A DNA stretch of 37,645 nucleotides, taken from NCBI GenBank assembly GCA_003155655.1, contig PMDS01000093.1:21985-59629 (forward strand), given 5' to 3'. The notes under the pieces are model-generated. The model ran no database searches. It was not told the DNA's origin and saw nothing but the letters and a program-made list of their open reading frames with translations. Shown here one piece after another: positions 17,344 to 26,069 of the stretch. Numbering within the stretch: position 1 is the stretch's first letter; each line of letters begins with the position of its first letter. Source of the stretch: Melioribacter sp. GTDB lineage: Bacteria > Bacteroidota > Ignavibacteria > Ignavibacteriales > Melioribacteraceae. The translations under genes and the position numbers were made by a program.

Positions 17344-18703
17344 TGTAACTATTGGAATAGACATAGGAACATCTTATACAAAATGTTCAGCTCGGACGAA
17401 AAATGGAACAGTAATAGCTTCTTCTAGAAAACCATCGTCTAAAATTTTGGTAAGTCATCTTACCGATATATGGTCAGCAACAGAATGGTGGAAAGATGTT
17501 AAAGAAGTGTTTAATAGATTGTTTATAAGTGTTAAACAAGAAAGGATTTGCATTAAATCAATCTGTGTATCAGCTATTGCTCCAACTTTGACTCTGTTTG
17601 ACTCTTCAAATCCAGATAAAGCATATTCTATATTATATTCGACTCTACCAAAATTTGAAGATGGATCTTCATTCTCACAATGTGATCCATTGTTAACAGA
17701 ATACCGTCTAAATATTCTTAAGCAAATTGCTATTACGGAACATTTCATCAAACCTTGTGTAACTGATCTGGTAGGATATATAAATTGGAGATTTACGGAA
17801 GCATTGACAATTAATAATATTTCCCTTGTTGAAATGGGAATGTCTCAAGGAATGAAAGATTGTGAAAGACTAACAATTGAAAATAATATTAGCCCTCGAC
17901 TTGTTGCTGTGGGAGAGGTAATAGGTATAATTTCTAAAAAAGTCGAACAAGAGTTAAATATTTCAAAAGAAGTTACTATATGTGGTGGTTGTCCAGATAC
18001 AATGAGTTCTATTGTCGGGGCTGGTCTTTCTAATTCTCAAGATGTAATGTTATATCTTGGGACTTTTGGCTCTTTTATGTCAATCGAAAAAGATGTTCAA
18101 ACACTTTTAGATTCAACTAACCTTAAATACACTCCATTTAATTGGCAACTTTCAGTACCTGGACTTGGACCTCAAATTGAATTTCTAAGTCATCAATGGT
18201 TTGACTCTAAATATAATATTGATTGTTTAGCTACTCTTGATCAATTCGCAGCTAGTATGACTCAGGGAGCTGATGGAACATTATTTTTAATACCAAGATG
18301 GAAAAATGGGATGACTTCAGTTGGCAAATTTGAATTCATGCCAAATAGAAAAGGAGAAATTGGAAATATTGCTCGGTGCGCAAGAGCGGTGCTTGAAAGT
18401 ATTTCATACGCAATACTAGCAGTTGAGCCTTATTCTTGTGACAGAATTTATGTTAGTGGTGGTGGTTCCCGCAGTAAAACTTGGATAAATATTATATCAT
18501 CAATTCTTGAGAAAGATCTCCTTGTTCATAATATGGCATGGGAAGCTGTTGGTGCTGCTGATATTGCTGCAAGAACAATTTGGTCTAATTTTGAAACACG
18601 CCCTCTTTATTATGCTCGAACCGATATGCAACCTACTAATAAAATTGCAATTGATAATTTTAAACGTGTTATGGAGTACTATAATGAATTCAACTGGTTA
18701 TAA
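17336..18703 (+). CDS. FGGY-family carbohydrate kinase
   Basis: Encodes 455 residues, a little shorter than typical FGGY kinases (about 480-520). The N-terminal phosphate-binding motif is GIDIGTSYTK. SATEWWKDVKEVF matches the family W-W region. The catalytic base is probably Asp221 in GGCPDTMSS. C-terminal ATP-site motifs are YVSGGGSRSKTWINII and EAVGAADIAA. The substrate, a polyol or ketose, cannot be read from sequence. It is placed between a phosphatase and a membrane protein and overlaps both (8 and 20 bases), so translation is probably coupled. Sequence is divergent from xylulokinase and glycerol kinase. Confidence 0.88.
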   Translation: MVSVTIGIDIGTSYTKCSARTKNGTVIASSRKPSSKILVSHLTDIWSATEWWKDVKEVFNRLFISVKQERICIKSICVSAIAPTLTLFDSSNPDKAYSILYSTLPKFEDGSSFSQCDPLLTEYRLNILKQIAITEHFIKPCVTDLVGYINWRFTEALTINNISLVEMGMSQGMKDCERLTIENNISPRLVAVGEVIGIISKKVEQELNISKEVTICGGCPDTMSSIVGAGLSNSQDVMLYLGTFGSFMSIEKDVQTLLDSTNLKYTPFNWQLSVPGLGPQIEFLSHQWFDSKYNIDCLATLDQFAASMTQGADGTLFLIPRWKNGMTSVGKFEFMPNRKGEIGNIARCARAVLESISYAILAVEPYSCDRIYVSGGGSRSKTWINIISSILEKDLLVHNMAWEAVGAADIAARTIWSNFETRPLYYARTDMQPTNKIAIDNFKRVMEYYNEFNWL

Positions 18704-19481
18704 TATTCAACAAATAACTGAAACAAAAACTTTCTTAAGTCGATTTAATGCTTTTCGAGATCGATACAGAATTCAATTTTCCGCAACACTTGCAGTTATC
18801 GCTTCGATTACATTTGTCGTTGCTACAATAATCCCAATTGTTCAAAAATATGTATCAGATAGTGGTCTTCTTCAATATTTAACGGTTATTATTGTTTTGG
18901 ATTTAGCGGTCACGATATATCGTCAACAACGTCCGGAAAATACTACTCTGATCAAGAATCAAGATGATTCAATGCCGAAATTAATTGAAGTGGTAGAACA
19001 TTGTAAAACTGATGGTGTGGACTTACTAGAATATGCTGGTGCAACGGCTTTACCCTTAATAAGAGCAATTCAAAGAAATGGTGTCCCGTTTCGATTGCTA
19101 GTAAAACATCCAAATACAGTTTCTGGAATTCAAAAACAAAGAATGATTACGACACTAGATACATTATACAATTCCATTTTTGATAATTGTGAAGGTACAT
19201 TTGAAATTCGCTGTTACAAATTACCATATACACTCAGAGGGCGACGTCTTGGCAGAGAACTACTTGAATTGGGCTGGTTAACTCCGGATATTAAACGTGT
19301 AACAGCATTCGGACATGCGAATCCATCTGTACTAGCGGATTTATCTATAAAGAGTAATGATTATCTTTACCATTTTTTCAACAAGACATTTCTTGATTAT
19401 TGGGAGGATAAAAACACGGAAGATGGTAATGTTGTATTAACAAAATTATTAAGTGGGACTAAAAAGGTCAGGCATAAATAA
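18684..19481 (+). CDS. two-helix membrane protein with PLD-like soluble domain (tentative)
   Basis: Encodes 265 residues from the ATG at 18684, which has GGAG at 18673-18676. The frame is open upstream to 18507, but that part is inside the kinase gene. Two hydrophobic helices (about 33-55 and 61-79) anchor a cytoplasmic C-terminal domain of about 180 residues. Its start, GVDLLEYAGATALPLIRAIQ then NGVPFRLLVKHP, has the strand-helix-strand pattern of phospholipase D-like folds. A complete HxKxxxxD motif is not present; the nearest candidate is FGHANPSVLAD. The call is a fold guess. It is the last gene of the accessory operon. Confidence 0.75.
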   Translation: MNSTGYNIQQITETKTFLSRFNAFRDRYRIQFSATLAVIASITFVVATIIPIVQKYVSDSGLLQYLTVIIVLDLAVTIYRQQRPENTTLIKNQDDSMPKLIEVVEHCKTDGVDLLEYAGATALPLIRAIQRNGVPFRLLVKHPNTVSGIQKQRMITTLDTLYNSIFDNCEGTFEIRCYKLPYTLRGRRLGRELLELGWLTPDIKRVTAFGHANPSVLADLSIKSNDYLYHFFNKTFLDYWEDKNTEDGNVVLTKLLSGTKKVRHK

Positions 19482-19649
19482 ATATTCCATAATTTTATTC
19501 TTCTTTGCAAATTCTTTTGTCATTAAGCTAAGCGATAATGATAGAATTAATTGATTTACTGTTTCCTAACTGACAAGTACTATGAGTCTGTAGGAGTACT
19601 CTGATTTTTAAGAATTTTCATTCATTGTTGTTTTGTTTTTTTTAAACCA

Positions 19650-19688
19650 GAGTCTGTTTTTTCAAAAAATTGGTTTTCGGACAGACTC
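19650..19688. repeat. hairpin at right edge of accessory operon
   Basis: GAGTCTGT (19650-19657) and ACAGACTC (19681-19688) form an 8-bp stem. A third copy, GAGTCTGT, lies at 19584-19591, between two AGTACT palindromes (19576-19581, 19594-19599). It lies between convergent genes, but no U-tract directly follows on either strand, so the terminator role is uncertain. Confidence 0.35.
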
Positions 19689-19722
19689 CCATTCGTTGCC
19701 GACCGTGGAAAATGGTTAGGTA

Positions 19723-20856
19723 TTATTGCAAAGATATTATTGCTTCAATCCTGTTTTTTATCGATGGGTGGCTGTAGAAGAACCACTCGACTAATGGATG
19801 AGGTTCTTTATCGCCAAGGTTTTGCTCTGTAAGTTTTTCTAGTGTTGAGATGAATGCTTCTTTTTTATTTGTTGATTGGACTGCGTACTGATCTGCTTCA
19901 TATTCAAATTTGCGCGATATATAATTTGAGATTGGCTCCTGCACCAAGCCAATTAGCGCACCCCACAATGCTAATAATGGAAGAGACGCAACCTGTATTA
20001 TATTATTAAAGCCGAACCATGTTAATGAAATATAGTGCAATTGTGCCATTAAGAAAAACACCAGGAAACTTGATACTGTTCCTATGAAGATATTTTTTAT
20101 AATATGTTTTTTCTTATAATGACCGAGCTCGTGGGCAATAACAGTTTCAATTTCATCATCTGTATAGTTATCTAATAAAGTATCTCCAAGAAGAATGCGC
20201 TTGGTTCTGCCAAGACCTGTAAAAGCAGCATTTGCTTTCTTTGTATTCTTGCTCATATTGAATTTGAATACATTTTCGACTTTCAATCCGGCATTTTTGC
20301 TAAGTGCAATAATTCTTGTTTTCAAATTTTCATTTTCAATTGGCGTTACTTTGTAAAAGATTGGAAGAATTACAATCGGCATAATCTGCGCAAGAAAAAC
20401 TGAAACGATAAACATCAGTACTGCAAACGGAAGCCACCAGTAAATTCCAAATGATCTCATCACAAAATAAAAAAGGAGTAAAAGCGGAACGCCAATTACC
20501 AGTCCTACCAGAGTTTCCTTACAACCTTCCCATATCCATTTCCAAAAAGTCTGGTTGGATAAATTGTATTTGTGCTCAAGATAAAAGCCTGTATAATAAT
20601 TAACCGGTGAAAATAAAATGGATGAGGCTATTCCTAATACAAACAGGTATAAAAGAAAAATTAAATAATCATTTATAAAAAAGGTTCTTAAATAATTTTC
20701 CAGATGGGTACTAAACCCAAAAGCAATAAAAACAAAAAGAAGGATGAAAGAAGCAATCCCCTCGCCGATTCCTATAAAAAGTTTTGTGTTGCTGTATTTT
20801 TTAGCCTGGGTGTTATCCAAAGTTAAATCTGCCCGATTGCATTTTTTTGCACCCAT
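19723..20856 (-). CDS. M48 family membrane metalloprotease (Ste24/CAAX protease 1-like)
   Basis: Encodes 377 residues. About six or seven predicted transmembrane helices surround the zinc motif HELGH at residues 242-246; the third ligand is a glutamate in KFEYEADQYAV. Family members are membrane-embedded proteases that cleave membrane or prenylated proteins, and bacterial ones also act in envelope quality control. The start overlaps the end of batE by 34 bases, so it is the last gene of the Bat operon. A TTG start near residue 13 is also possible. HtpX is a less likely name given the length and N-terminal helices. Confidence 0.9.
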   Translation of the reverse strand: MGAKKCNRADLTLDNTQAKKYSNTKLFIGIGEGIASFILLFVFIAFGFSTHLENYLRTFFINDYLIFLLYLFVLGIASSILFSPVNYYTGFYLEHKYNLSNQTFWKWIWEGCKETLVGLVIGVPLLLLFYFVMRSFGIYWWLPFAVLMFIVSVFLAQIMPIVILPIFYKVTPIENENLKTRIIALSKNAGLKVENVFKFNMSKNTKKANAAFTGLGRTKRILLGDTLLDNYTDDEIETVIAHELGHYKKKHIIKNIFIGTVSSFLVFFLMAQLHYISLTWFGFNNIIQVASLPLLALWGALIGLVQEPISNYISRKFEYEADQYAVQSTNKKEAFISTLEKLTEQNLGDKEPHPLVEWFFYSHPSIKNRIEAIISLQ

Positions 20857-21656
20857 CCAACTTTGCCGTCGGTCAGCCTAATTTTTACCCAATCGTTTAA
20901 CTGATCATCAATTGCAAATTTAATGCCCTCATGGACAACAAATGCATCACTCCCCTTTGAATCCGGAGAAGCCTTAGCGGAATATGTCTGCTCTAAAAGA
21001 ATTCCATAATTTGTAGCAGCTTCGCGGTTAACACGGGAAAAAAGAATAAGTATTACAATTAAAAGTAAAGCAAGAGAAACGGAACTGCTAAGAAAAGCAA
21101 TTCTTAAAAATTTAGTTCTGCGCGAAAAATAGTACACAGCAATGCTACCTAACAATATCCAGAAAACAACTACAACAACCATCGACCAACCGGAAATACC
21201 GAGAAAAGTAATCAACCCTTCCCACCATGAAACAATAAATAATTTAGGAAGCTGCGTTATTTTATCAAATGTGCGCAGGTTTGCTATCTTTAGATTATAA
21301 ACAAGGTCTTCATCATTGGGCTCAAGCTTTAGCCCTTTTTCGTAATTGTAAATTGCATAACCAAGTTTCCCGCTCCTGAAATAAGCGTTGCCCAGATTGA
21401 AATACAGCGCTCCGCTTTCAAAACCCTGAGCAAGAATTTTTTGATATGTCTGAATTGCAGAATCAAAATTTCCATCCTGGTAAAATTTATTGGCATTCTG
21501 CATAAGCTCATCAGGAGTTTGAGCAAACAAAACCGTTGAAAAAAGAAATACTACAGCAATAGTTTTGAATATTGTACTTTTTACTGCATTACATTTTTCT
21601 AAAATATTTGGACTGAGATTCTTCGCTGTTTCACTCTTCAGAATTAAAAAATTCAT
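20823..21656 (-). CDS. batE: BatE-like TPR and SH3 membrane protein
   Basis: Encodes 277 residues. A leader or signal anchor (about 28-46, ending VLFAQ) is followed by TPR repeats (NKFYQDGNFDSAIQTYQKIL, ALYFNLGNAYFRSGKLGYAI), two transmembrane helices (about 150-210) and a C-terminal SH3-like domain (LTDGKVGWVQKNAIGQI). This order is characteristic of BatE in the aerotolerance operon of Bacteroidota. The ATG overlaps the batD stop by 4 bases. Bat proteins are thought to form a membrane complex; the exact job is unsettled. Confidence 0.88.
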   Translation of the reverse strand: MNFLILKSETAKNLSPNILEKCNAVKSTIFKTIAVVFLFSTVLFAQTPDELMQNANKFYQDGNFDSAIQTYQKILAQGFESGALYFNLGNAYFRSGKLGYAIYNYEKGLKLEPNDEDLVYNLKIANLRTFDKITQLPKLFIVSWWEGLITFLGISGWSMVVVVVFWILLGSIAVYYFSRRTKFLRIAFLSSSVSLALLLIVILILFSRVNREAATNYGILLEQTYSAKASPDSKGSDAFVVHEGIKFAIDDQLNDWVKIRLTDGKVGWVQKNAIGQI

Positions 21657-23488
21657 TTTTTCCTCCTGGCATCAACAGCGGCATCAACTTCAACAATTAC
21701 TTTTACAGCTTCGTTATAAATTTCTTTTGCTTCTGCAGTAGTTTCACCTTGCGGGGCAAAACGAACATACTCACATTTTTCTGCAATCTTCTTTACACGG
21801 TCAACAAGGCTGCTATCAACGTTTCTCTGGAGTAATCTTTCAACAGCATCATCCATTGTGAATTCGGACTTTTGTATACCAAGTTTATCTTCAAGGTATC
21901 CAAATAATGCAAGAGACAATTCCGAGTAAAAATTTACAGTATTATTTTTATCAAGAGCTTCTTTTGAGACTTTCAATCTTTTGCGTGCAGCTTTTTCTGC
22001 TTTATTATACCGCATCAGAAGTACATTTCCGGAAAGTTTATCCTGTCTGCGTTTAACAACAACAGCGCCAATTAAGGCAAAAAGAGGAAACAGCATTGAA
22101 ACCCAGAACATAGGCTTAATTAAAGAAATCTCATGTCTTGGTTCAAGATTGAAATTTGAAGTTTTAATATAACGAATATCCTCGCTTAACATTTTCACAT
22201 CTTCGCGCGAAAATCCCTGAGATGCAGTTTCGTTACCTCCTACACCCTGGCGTACATTTATTTTGAACGGCTGGGTTTTTAAAGTAACATATTTTCTTGA
22301 AGACGGATTGAAATAAGTAAACTCAACAGGCGGAATTTCTTTTTCTCCTGCAGTACGCGGTACAATCAGGTAGTCAATAATTTTTTGCCCGGAAATAACT
22401 GCACCCCTGTTAACATTCTCTACAATTTTTGGTTCATATTTTTCAAACCCTGCAGGAAGCTGCGGCTCGGGTACCTTTAAAAGTTTTATGTTTCCATTTC
22501 CGCTAATTGTTAAACGGAGTGTAATACTTTCATTAGCAGTAACATCTTTTTTATCAAGCTCAGCTTTAAGATTTAATTCTCCGACAGCACCGCTAAATGA
22601 AGCAGGCGCTCCTGAAGGCAACGGATCAACATCAATTTTTAGCGTATTGGATTTAGCGGGGTACTCAATAGTTTCAGTTCTTCCAAAAAAAGAATCATTA
22701 AAAAATTCATCAAAAACATCATTACCGGTTTTTTTCTTTTTAACAATTACAGGAATGTTTAATGCAAAAGGAGTAACTGAAAGTGTCCCGGTTTTTGAAG
22801 GAAATAGAGCCACCTGCTTAATTTTTGCAACGCGGTAACGTTCACCTTTATACATCGCGATTTCAAAATTAATATTTTGGAGGGCACCAACTTCTTCAGC
22901 CCAAAATCCATCATAAGACGGCAGCTTTGAAATTTGCGGAGAAGAAATATTTAACTTTGTATAAAGCTTGTAAGTAACTGTAACTTGTTCTCCAAGCAGC
23001 GTACGGGATTTATTAGATTCTGCAAGTATGAAAACATTTTTAGCAAGTTCTTCCTGTGTATAACCCCCTGTACTTTCCTTTTGCTGCTGTGGAGTTCCCT
23101 TTTCTACTTTAATTTTGACTGGCTGAGTATGAAATGTTTTTCCGCCGAAATCAATCGAAGCAGAACCAACAGTGAACTCGCCAATGTTTGAAGGCTGTAA
23201 GATATATGAAAAGATGAGAGAGCCGGATACTTTGCCATTAATTATCTGCATGCTGCTTGATTGATTTGGTCCGCTAAGAATTTTAAACCCCGGAAAAGAG
23301 GGCGGTCTAAAATTACTTGTACTATTAATATCGGCGCCTTCAAATGTAAAGTAGAACTGGAACCTGTCAAACTGTCCAACAGTAGTTCTATCAACAGTTG
23401 CGTTGAATTGCTGGGCATTAATTCCGGTGTTAAAACAGATTAGCGCCAGGCAGAACATAAATATTTTTAAATAATTATTTCTTTTCAT
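21653..23488 (-). CDS. batD: BatD-like oxygen-tolerance protein
   Basis: Encodes 611 residues. A signal peptide (ending NTGINAQ) leads into repeated beta-sandwich domains in the periplasm, with recognisable BatD segments: TVGQFDRFQFYFTFEGADI, LAENVFILAESNKSRTLLGE-like strands and FSGAVGELNLKAELDKKDV. One transmembrane helix (about 452-475) and a cytoplasmic C-terminal helical domain (YSELSLALFGYLEDKLGIQK) follow. Length and order match BatD. It lies between the TPR gene batC and batE. Confidence 0.9.
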   Translation of the reverse strand: MKRNNYLKIFMFCLALICFNTGINAQQFNATVDRTTVGQFDRFQFYFTFEGADINSTSNFRPPSFPGFKILSGPNQSSSMQIINGKVSGSLIFSYILQPSNIGEFTVGSASIDFGGKTFHTQPVKIKVEKGTPQQQKESTGGYTQEELAKNVFILAESNKSRTLLGEQVTVTYKLYTKLNISSPQISKLPSYDGFWAEEVGALQNINFEIAMYKGERYRVAKIKQVALFPSKTGTLSVTPFALNIPVIVKKKKTGNDVFDEFFNDSFFGRTETIEYPAKSNTLKIDVDPLPSGAPASFSGAVGELNLKAELDKKDVTANESITLRLTISGNGNIKLLKVPEPQLPAGFEKYEPKIVENVNRGAVISGQKIIDYLIVPRTAGEKEIPPVEFTYFNPSSRKYVTLKTQPFKINVRQGVGGNETASQGFSREDVKMLSEDIRYIKTSNFNLEPRHEISLIKPMFWVSMLFPLFALIGAVVVKRRQDKLSGNVLLMRYNKAEKAARKRLKVSKEALDKNNTVNFYSELSLALFGYLEDKLGIQKSEFTMDDAVERLLQRNVDSSLVDRVKKIAEKCEYVRFAPQGETTAEAKEIYNEAVKVIVEVDAAVDARRKK

Positions 23489-23518
23489 AATTTTATATAA
23501 AAATCTCTTAAAATATAA

Positions 23519-24208
23519 CTACCAATTCTTATCAGTTACAACAGGTTTGCCTTTAGCGCGTCTTAATTTTTTCTGAGTATCGGTTTCATTATTCTTCAAA
23601 GCTTCAAGAATTCTTTGCGCTTCTTCTTTTGAGATCTGGTTTTTCTGTTGTTGCTGCTGCTGTTTTTGCTGATCCTTGTTTTTATCTTTTTGATCCTGGT
23701 TCTGCTGATTTTGATTTTGCTGCTGGTCTTTATTTTGATCTTTGTTCTTATCATTCTTGTTTTGTTTCTGTTTCTGCTGGTTCTGTTTCATCATATCAAG
23801 AGCGTATGAAAGATTATATTTTGTATCAAGATCATTAGGTTTACTTTTCAAAGCATTTTTATAAGCTTCAATGCTCTCCGGGTATTTTTGTTGTTTTAGC
23901 AGTCCGTTGCCAATATTGTGGTAAGCTTGAGCCTGTTTGCTCTTATCTTCAGTGAACTGAAGCGAATTTTTGTATGATTGAATTGCTTCGTCATAGCGTC
24001 CCTGTTTATAGTAAGTATCCCCCAGATTGAAATGCCCTTGAAACATTTGGGGATCTTTTTCCAAACCCTTTTTGAAATTGACTTCCGCGTCGGTATATTT
24101 TTTTTGATCGTACAGATCAACGCCGCCGTTATTCAAACTCCTTGTACTTTGCGCAAAATTAAGCGCAGCAGAAAATATTATTGCAATCAATAAAAAATAT
24201 TTTTTCAT
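23519..24208 (-). CDS. batC: BatC-like TPR protein with Q/N/K-rich tail
   Basis: Encodes 229 residues: signal peptide (ending ALNFAQS), three or more TPR units (KKYTDAEVNFKKGLEKDPQM, GHFNLGDTYYKQGRYDEAI, YPESIEAYKNALKSKPNDL), then a low-complexity stretch at about 140-195 made mostly of Gln, Asn, Lys and Asp, ending with a short helical tail. BatC in Bacteroidota has this form. The low-complexity DNA (23640-23800) is repetitive and prone to length change. Its stop is 31 bases from the batD start, and its ATG overlaps the batB stop by 4 bases. Confidence 0.88.
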   Translation of the reverse strand: MKKYFLLIAIIFSAALNFAQSTRSLNNGGVDLYDQKKYTDAEVNFKKGLEKDPQMFQGHFNLGDTYYKQGRYDEAIQSYKNSLQFTEDKSKQAQAYHNIGNGLLKQQKYPESIEAYKNALKSKPNDLDTKYNLSYALDMMKQNQQKQKQNKNDKNKDQNKDQQQNQNQQNQDQKDKNKDQQKQQQQQQKNQISKEEAQRILEALKNNETDTQKKLRRAKGKPVVTDKNW

Positions 24209-25251
24209 GATTGTTTAACCTCTCTCAACTTCTCAAACCTTGCAAGCCATTTTGATTTATTGGATGAAATTAAAATTTCAGCAAACAAAATTATTATTGC
24301 CGGGAAAAGAAAATAGTAAAATCTATCTTCATACTCGGTAATTTTTTTAGAACCGTATTCACTCTGCTGAATTTTAGCAAGATCGTTATAAATTTCGTTA
24401 AGCTCATCTTGCCCGTTACTTCCCCTGTAGTATTTCCCGGAAGCTTTTTCTGTAATCGATTTAAGAATTTCCTCGTCAAGTTTTGTTAGAACAATATTGC
24501 CCTGGTTATCTTTCATAAATCCGGTCTGCTTGCCGTTATCATCATAAACAGGAATAGGAACACCTGCGGGTGAACCGAAACCAATCGAGTAAATTGCAAC
24601 ATCCTTTGATTTAGCTTCATCAACTGCCGCGTCAATGTTTCCTTCATGGTCTTCGCCATCGGTTATTAAAACAATAGCTTTTTTTGTATCATCATCATAA
24701 CGAAATGATTTCAAAGCCATATCAATAGCAGGACCAATAGCTGTTCCCGGCTGGGGAACAGAATTAAAATCCACTGCATTTAAAAATAAATTGGCAGCTG
24801 AATAATCAGAAGTAAGCGGAAATTGTATATATGCCTGTCCTGCAAAAACAACTAATCCTAATTTATCACCTTGCAGCTTTTGGATAAGATTAGAGATTTC
24901 AAACTTTGCTTTATCCAACCGGCTTGGTTTAATATCTTCAGCGCCCATGCTTCTTGACACATCAAGAAGAATGTAAACTTCAATACCAATCTGTTTAACA
25001 TCTTCTATTTTTGAACCGACTTGCGGATTTGCCAGTGCAATTATTATCAGGACAATTGCAAAAAGCGTCATTCCATATTTTAATGATGGTTTGAGTTTGC
25101 TTCTTAAAGGAAAAAGAACATCGTGCAGTTTTTTGCCGGCAAATTTTTCGAGAATATTATTTTGCTGTTTGAACGTATACCAGTATAAGGCAATTAAAAT
25201 TGGTACAAGCCACAGTAAATAAAGATAATCACTATTTGCAAATCTGATCAT
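24205..25251 (-). CDS. batB: BatB-like VWA membrane protein
   Basis: Encodes about 348 residues with N-terminal transmembrane helices (LYLLWLVPILIALYWYTF and a second near 57-75), a VWA domain with intact MIDAS (DVSRSM; LITDGEDHEG) and a C-terminal helix. The start is probably the ATG at 25251; an in-frame TTG at 25260 adds three residues. Family members sit in the inner membrane with the VWA domain facing the periplasm. It follows the inserted nuclease-like gene by 6-15 bases. Confidence 0.9.
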   Translation of the reverse strand: MIRFANSDYLYLLWLVPILIALYWYTFKQQNNILEKFAGKKLHDVLFPLRSKLKPSLKYGMTLFAIVLIIIALANPQVGSKIEDVKQIGIEVYILLDVSRSMGAEDIKPSRLDKAKFEISNLIQKLQGDKLGLVVFAGQAYIQFPLTSDYSAANLFLNAVDFNSVPQPGTAIGPAIDMALKSFRYDDDTKKAIVLITDGEDHEGNIDAAVDEAKSKDVAIYSIGFGSPAGVPIPVYDDNGKQTGFMKDNQGNIVLTKLDEEILKSITEKASGKYYRGSNGQDELNEIYNDLAKIQQSEYGSKKITEYEDRFYYFLFPAIIILFAEILISSNKSKWLARFEKLREVKQS

Positions 25252-25266
25252 TTTTATCAATCTTTT

Positions 25267-26061
25267 TTAATTATTAACTAATTTAATATCAGAAGTCATA
25301 TTAGATATTATATTATTTTTAAGTTTTAATTCAAATAATTTGTCTTTAGAAGTTTCCAAATAAAATAATTTTTTAAAGGATGATTCATATTCATGTTGTT
25401 GAGTTTCAACCGATGGAGAATAATAACTTCCACCACCAATTCCTTTTTCGTAGACAACTAACCAATTTTCATCTGTTTTAAGCTTAGATTTTTTTATTTT
25501 CTTATCTTTTTCATAGATCAATTGTTGTAATTCAAAAATAAAATCATTGTAGTCCCGCCTATTTTTTGAAACAAAAAAATAATGGGAAAGAATGGAATCA
25601 TATCGTAAAATACTAATATAACTTATTTCAAATGGGAAATAATTGTTATTATCGAAATCATTGTAAAATGTAAAATTAAAATTTCTTGCTGGTAAATTTT
25701 CAATTATAAAATCATATAATCTATTAATTAGCCTAGTTTTTACTTTATTCCCTAATCTTTCAGTTACTCCAGGTATAATTATAATATGTAAAGGATCAAT
25801 TCCATTTTTAATCAGTTTCATTTCAATATTCTCAGCTATATTATCCCAAATTGCTTCTCTTTCAGTAAAACTAAATTTTCTTAGCTTTTTTTTGTCTATA
25901 ATTTTTGTCAGTTCAATACCTATTTTCTTTATTTTACTTATCAATATAAAATCTGGATTTTCATGATCTTCTCTTATGCAATCAGGATATTCATTATATA
26001 GTTTTTGGAAAATTGATAAATAAAATTTCTCCTCTTCTTTTTTATTTTGAAAATCCTTCAT
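25267..26061 (-). CDS. inserted nuclease-like protein, PD-(D/E)xK-like N-terminus
   Basis: Encodes 264 residues that are not a Bat component. Near the N-terminus, ENPDFIL (Pro36-Asp37) followed by KIKKIGIELTKI (Glu50) fits the PD...(D/E)xK endonuclease core, with Thr52 where lysine is usual. A middle part (about 100-130) is helical and basic; Lys, Asn and Ile are unusually frequent, and the DNA is visibly more AT-rich than its neighbours. It sits between batA and batB with 6- and 8-base gaps, so it should be transcribed with them. I infer acquisition by insertion; activity is unproven. Confidence 0.8.
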   Translation of the reverse strand: MKDFQNKKEEEKFYLSIFQKLYNEYPDCIREDHENPDFILISKIKKIGIELTKIIDKKKLRKFSFTEREAIWDNIAENIEMKLIKNGIDPLHIIIIPGVTERLGNKVKTRLINRLYDFIIENLPARNFNFTFYNDFDNNNYFPFEISYISILRYDSILSHYFFVSKNRRDYNDFIFELQQLIYEKDKKIKKSKLKTDENWLVVYEKGIGGGSYYSPSVETQQHEYESSFKKLFYLETSKDKLFELKLKNNIISNMTSDIKLVNN

Positions 26062-26069
26062 AATAATAT

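Noticed and set aside
18507-18683. Upstream extension of the membrane protein frame
   Set aside because: It lies within the kinase gene in another frame; GGAG before the ATG at 18684 fixes the start.
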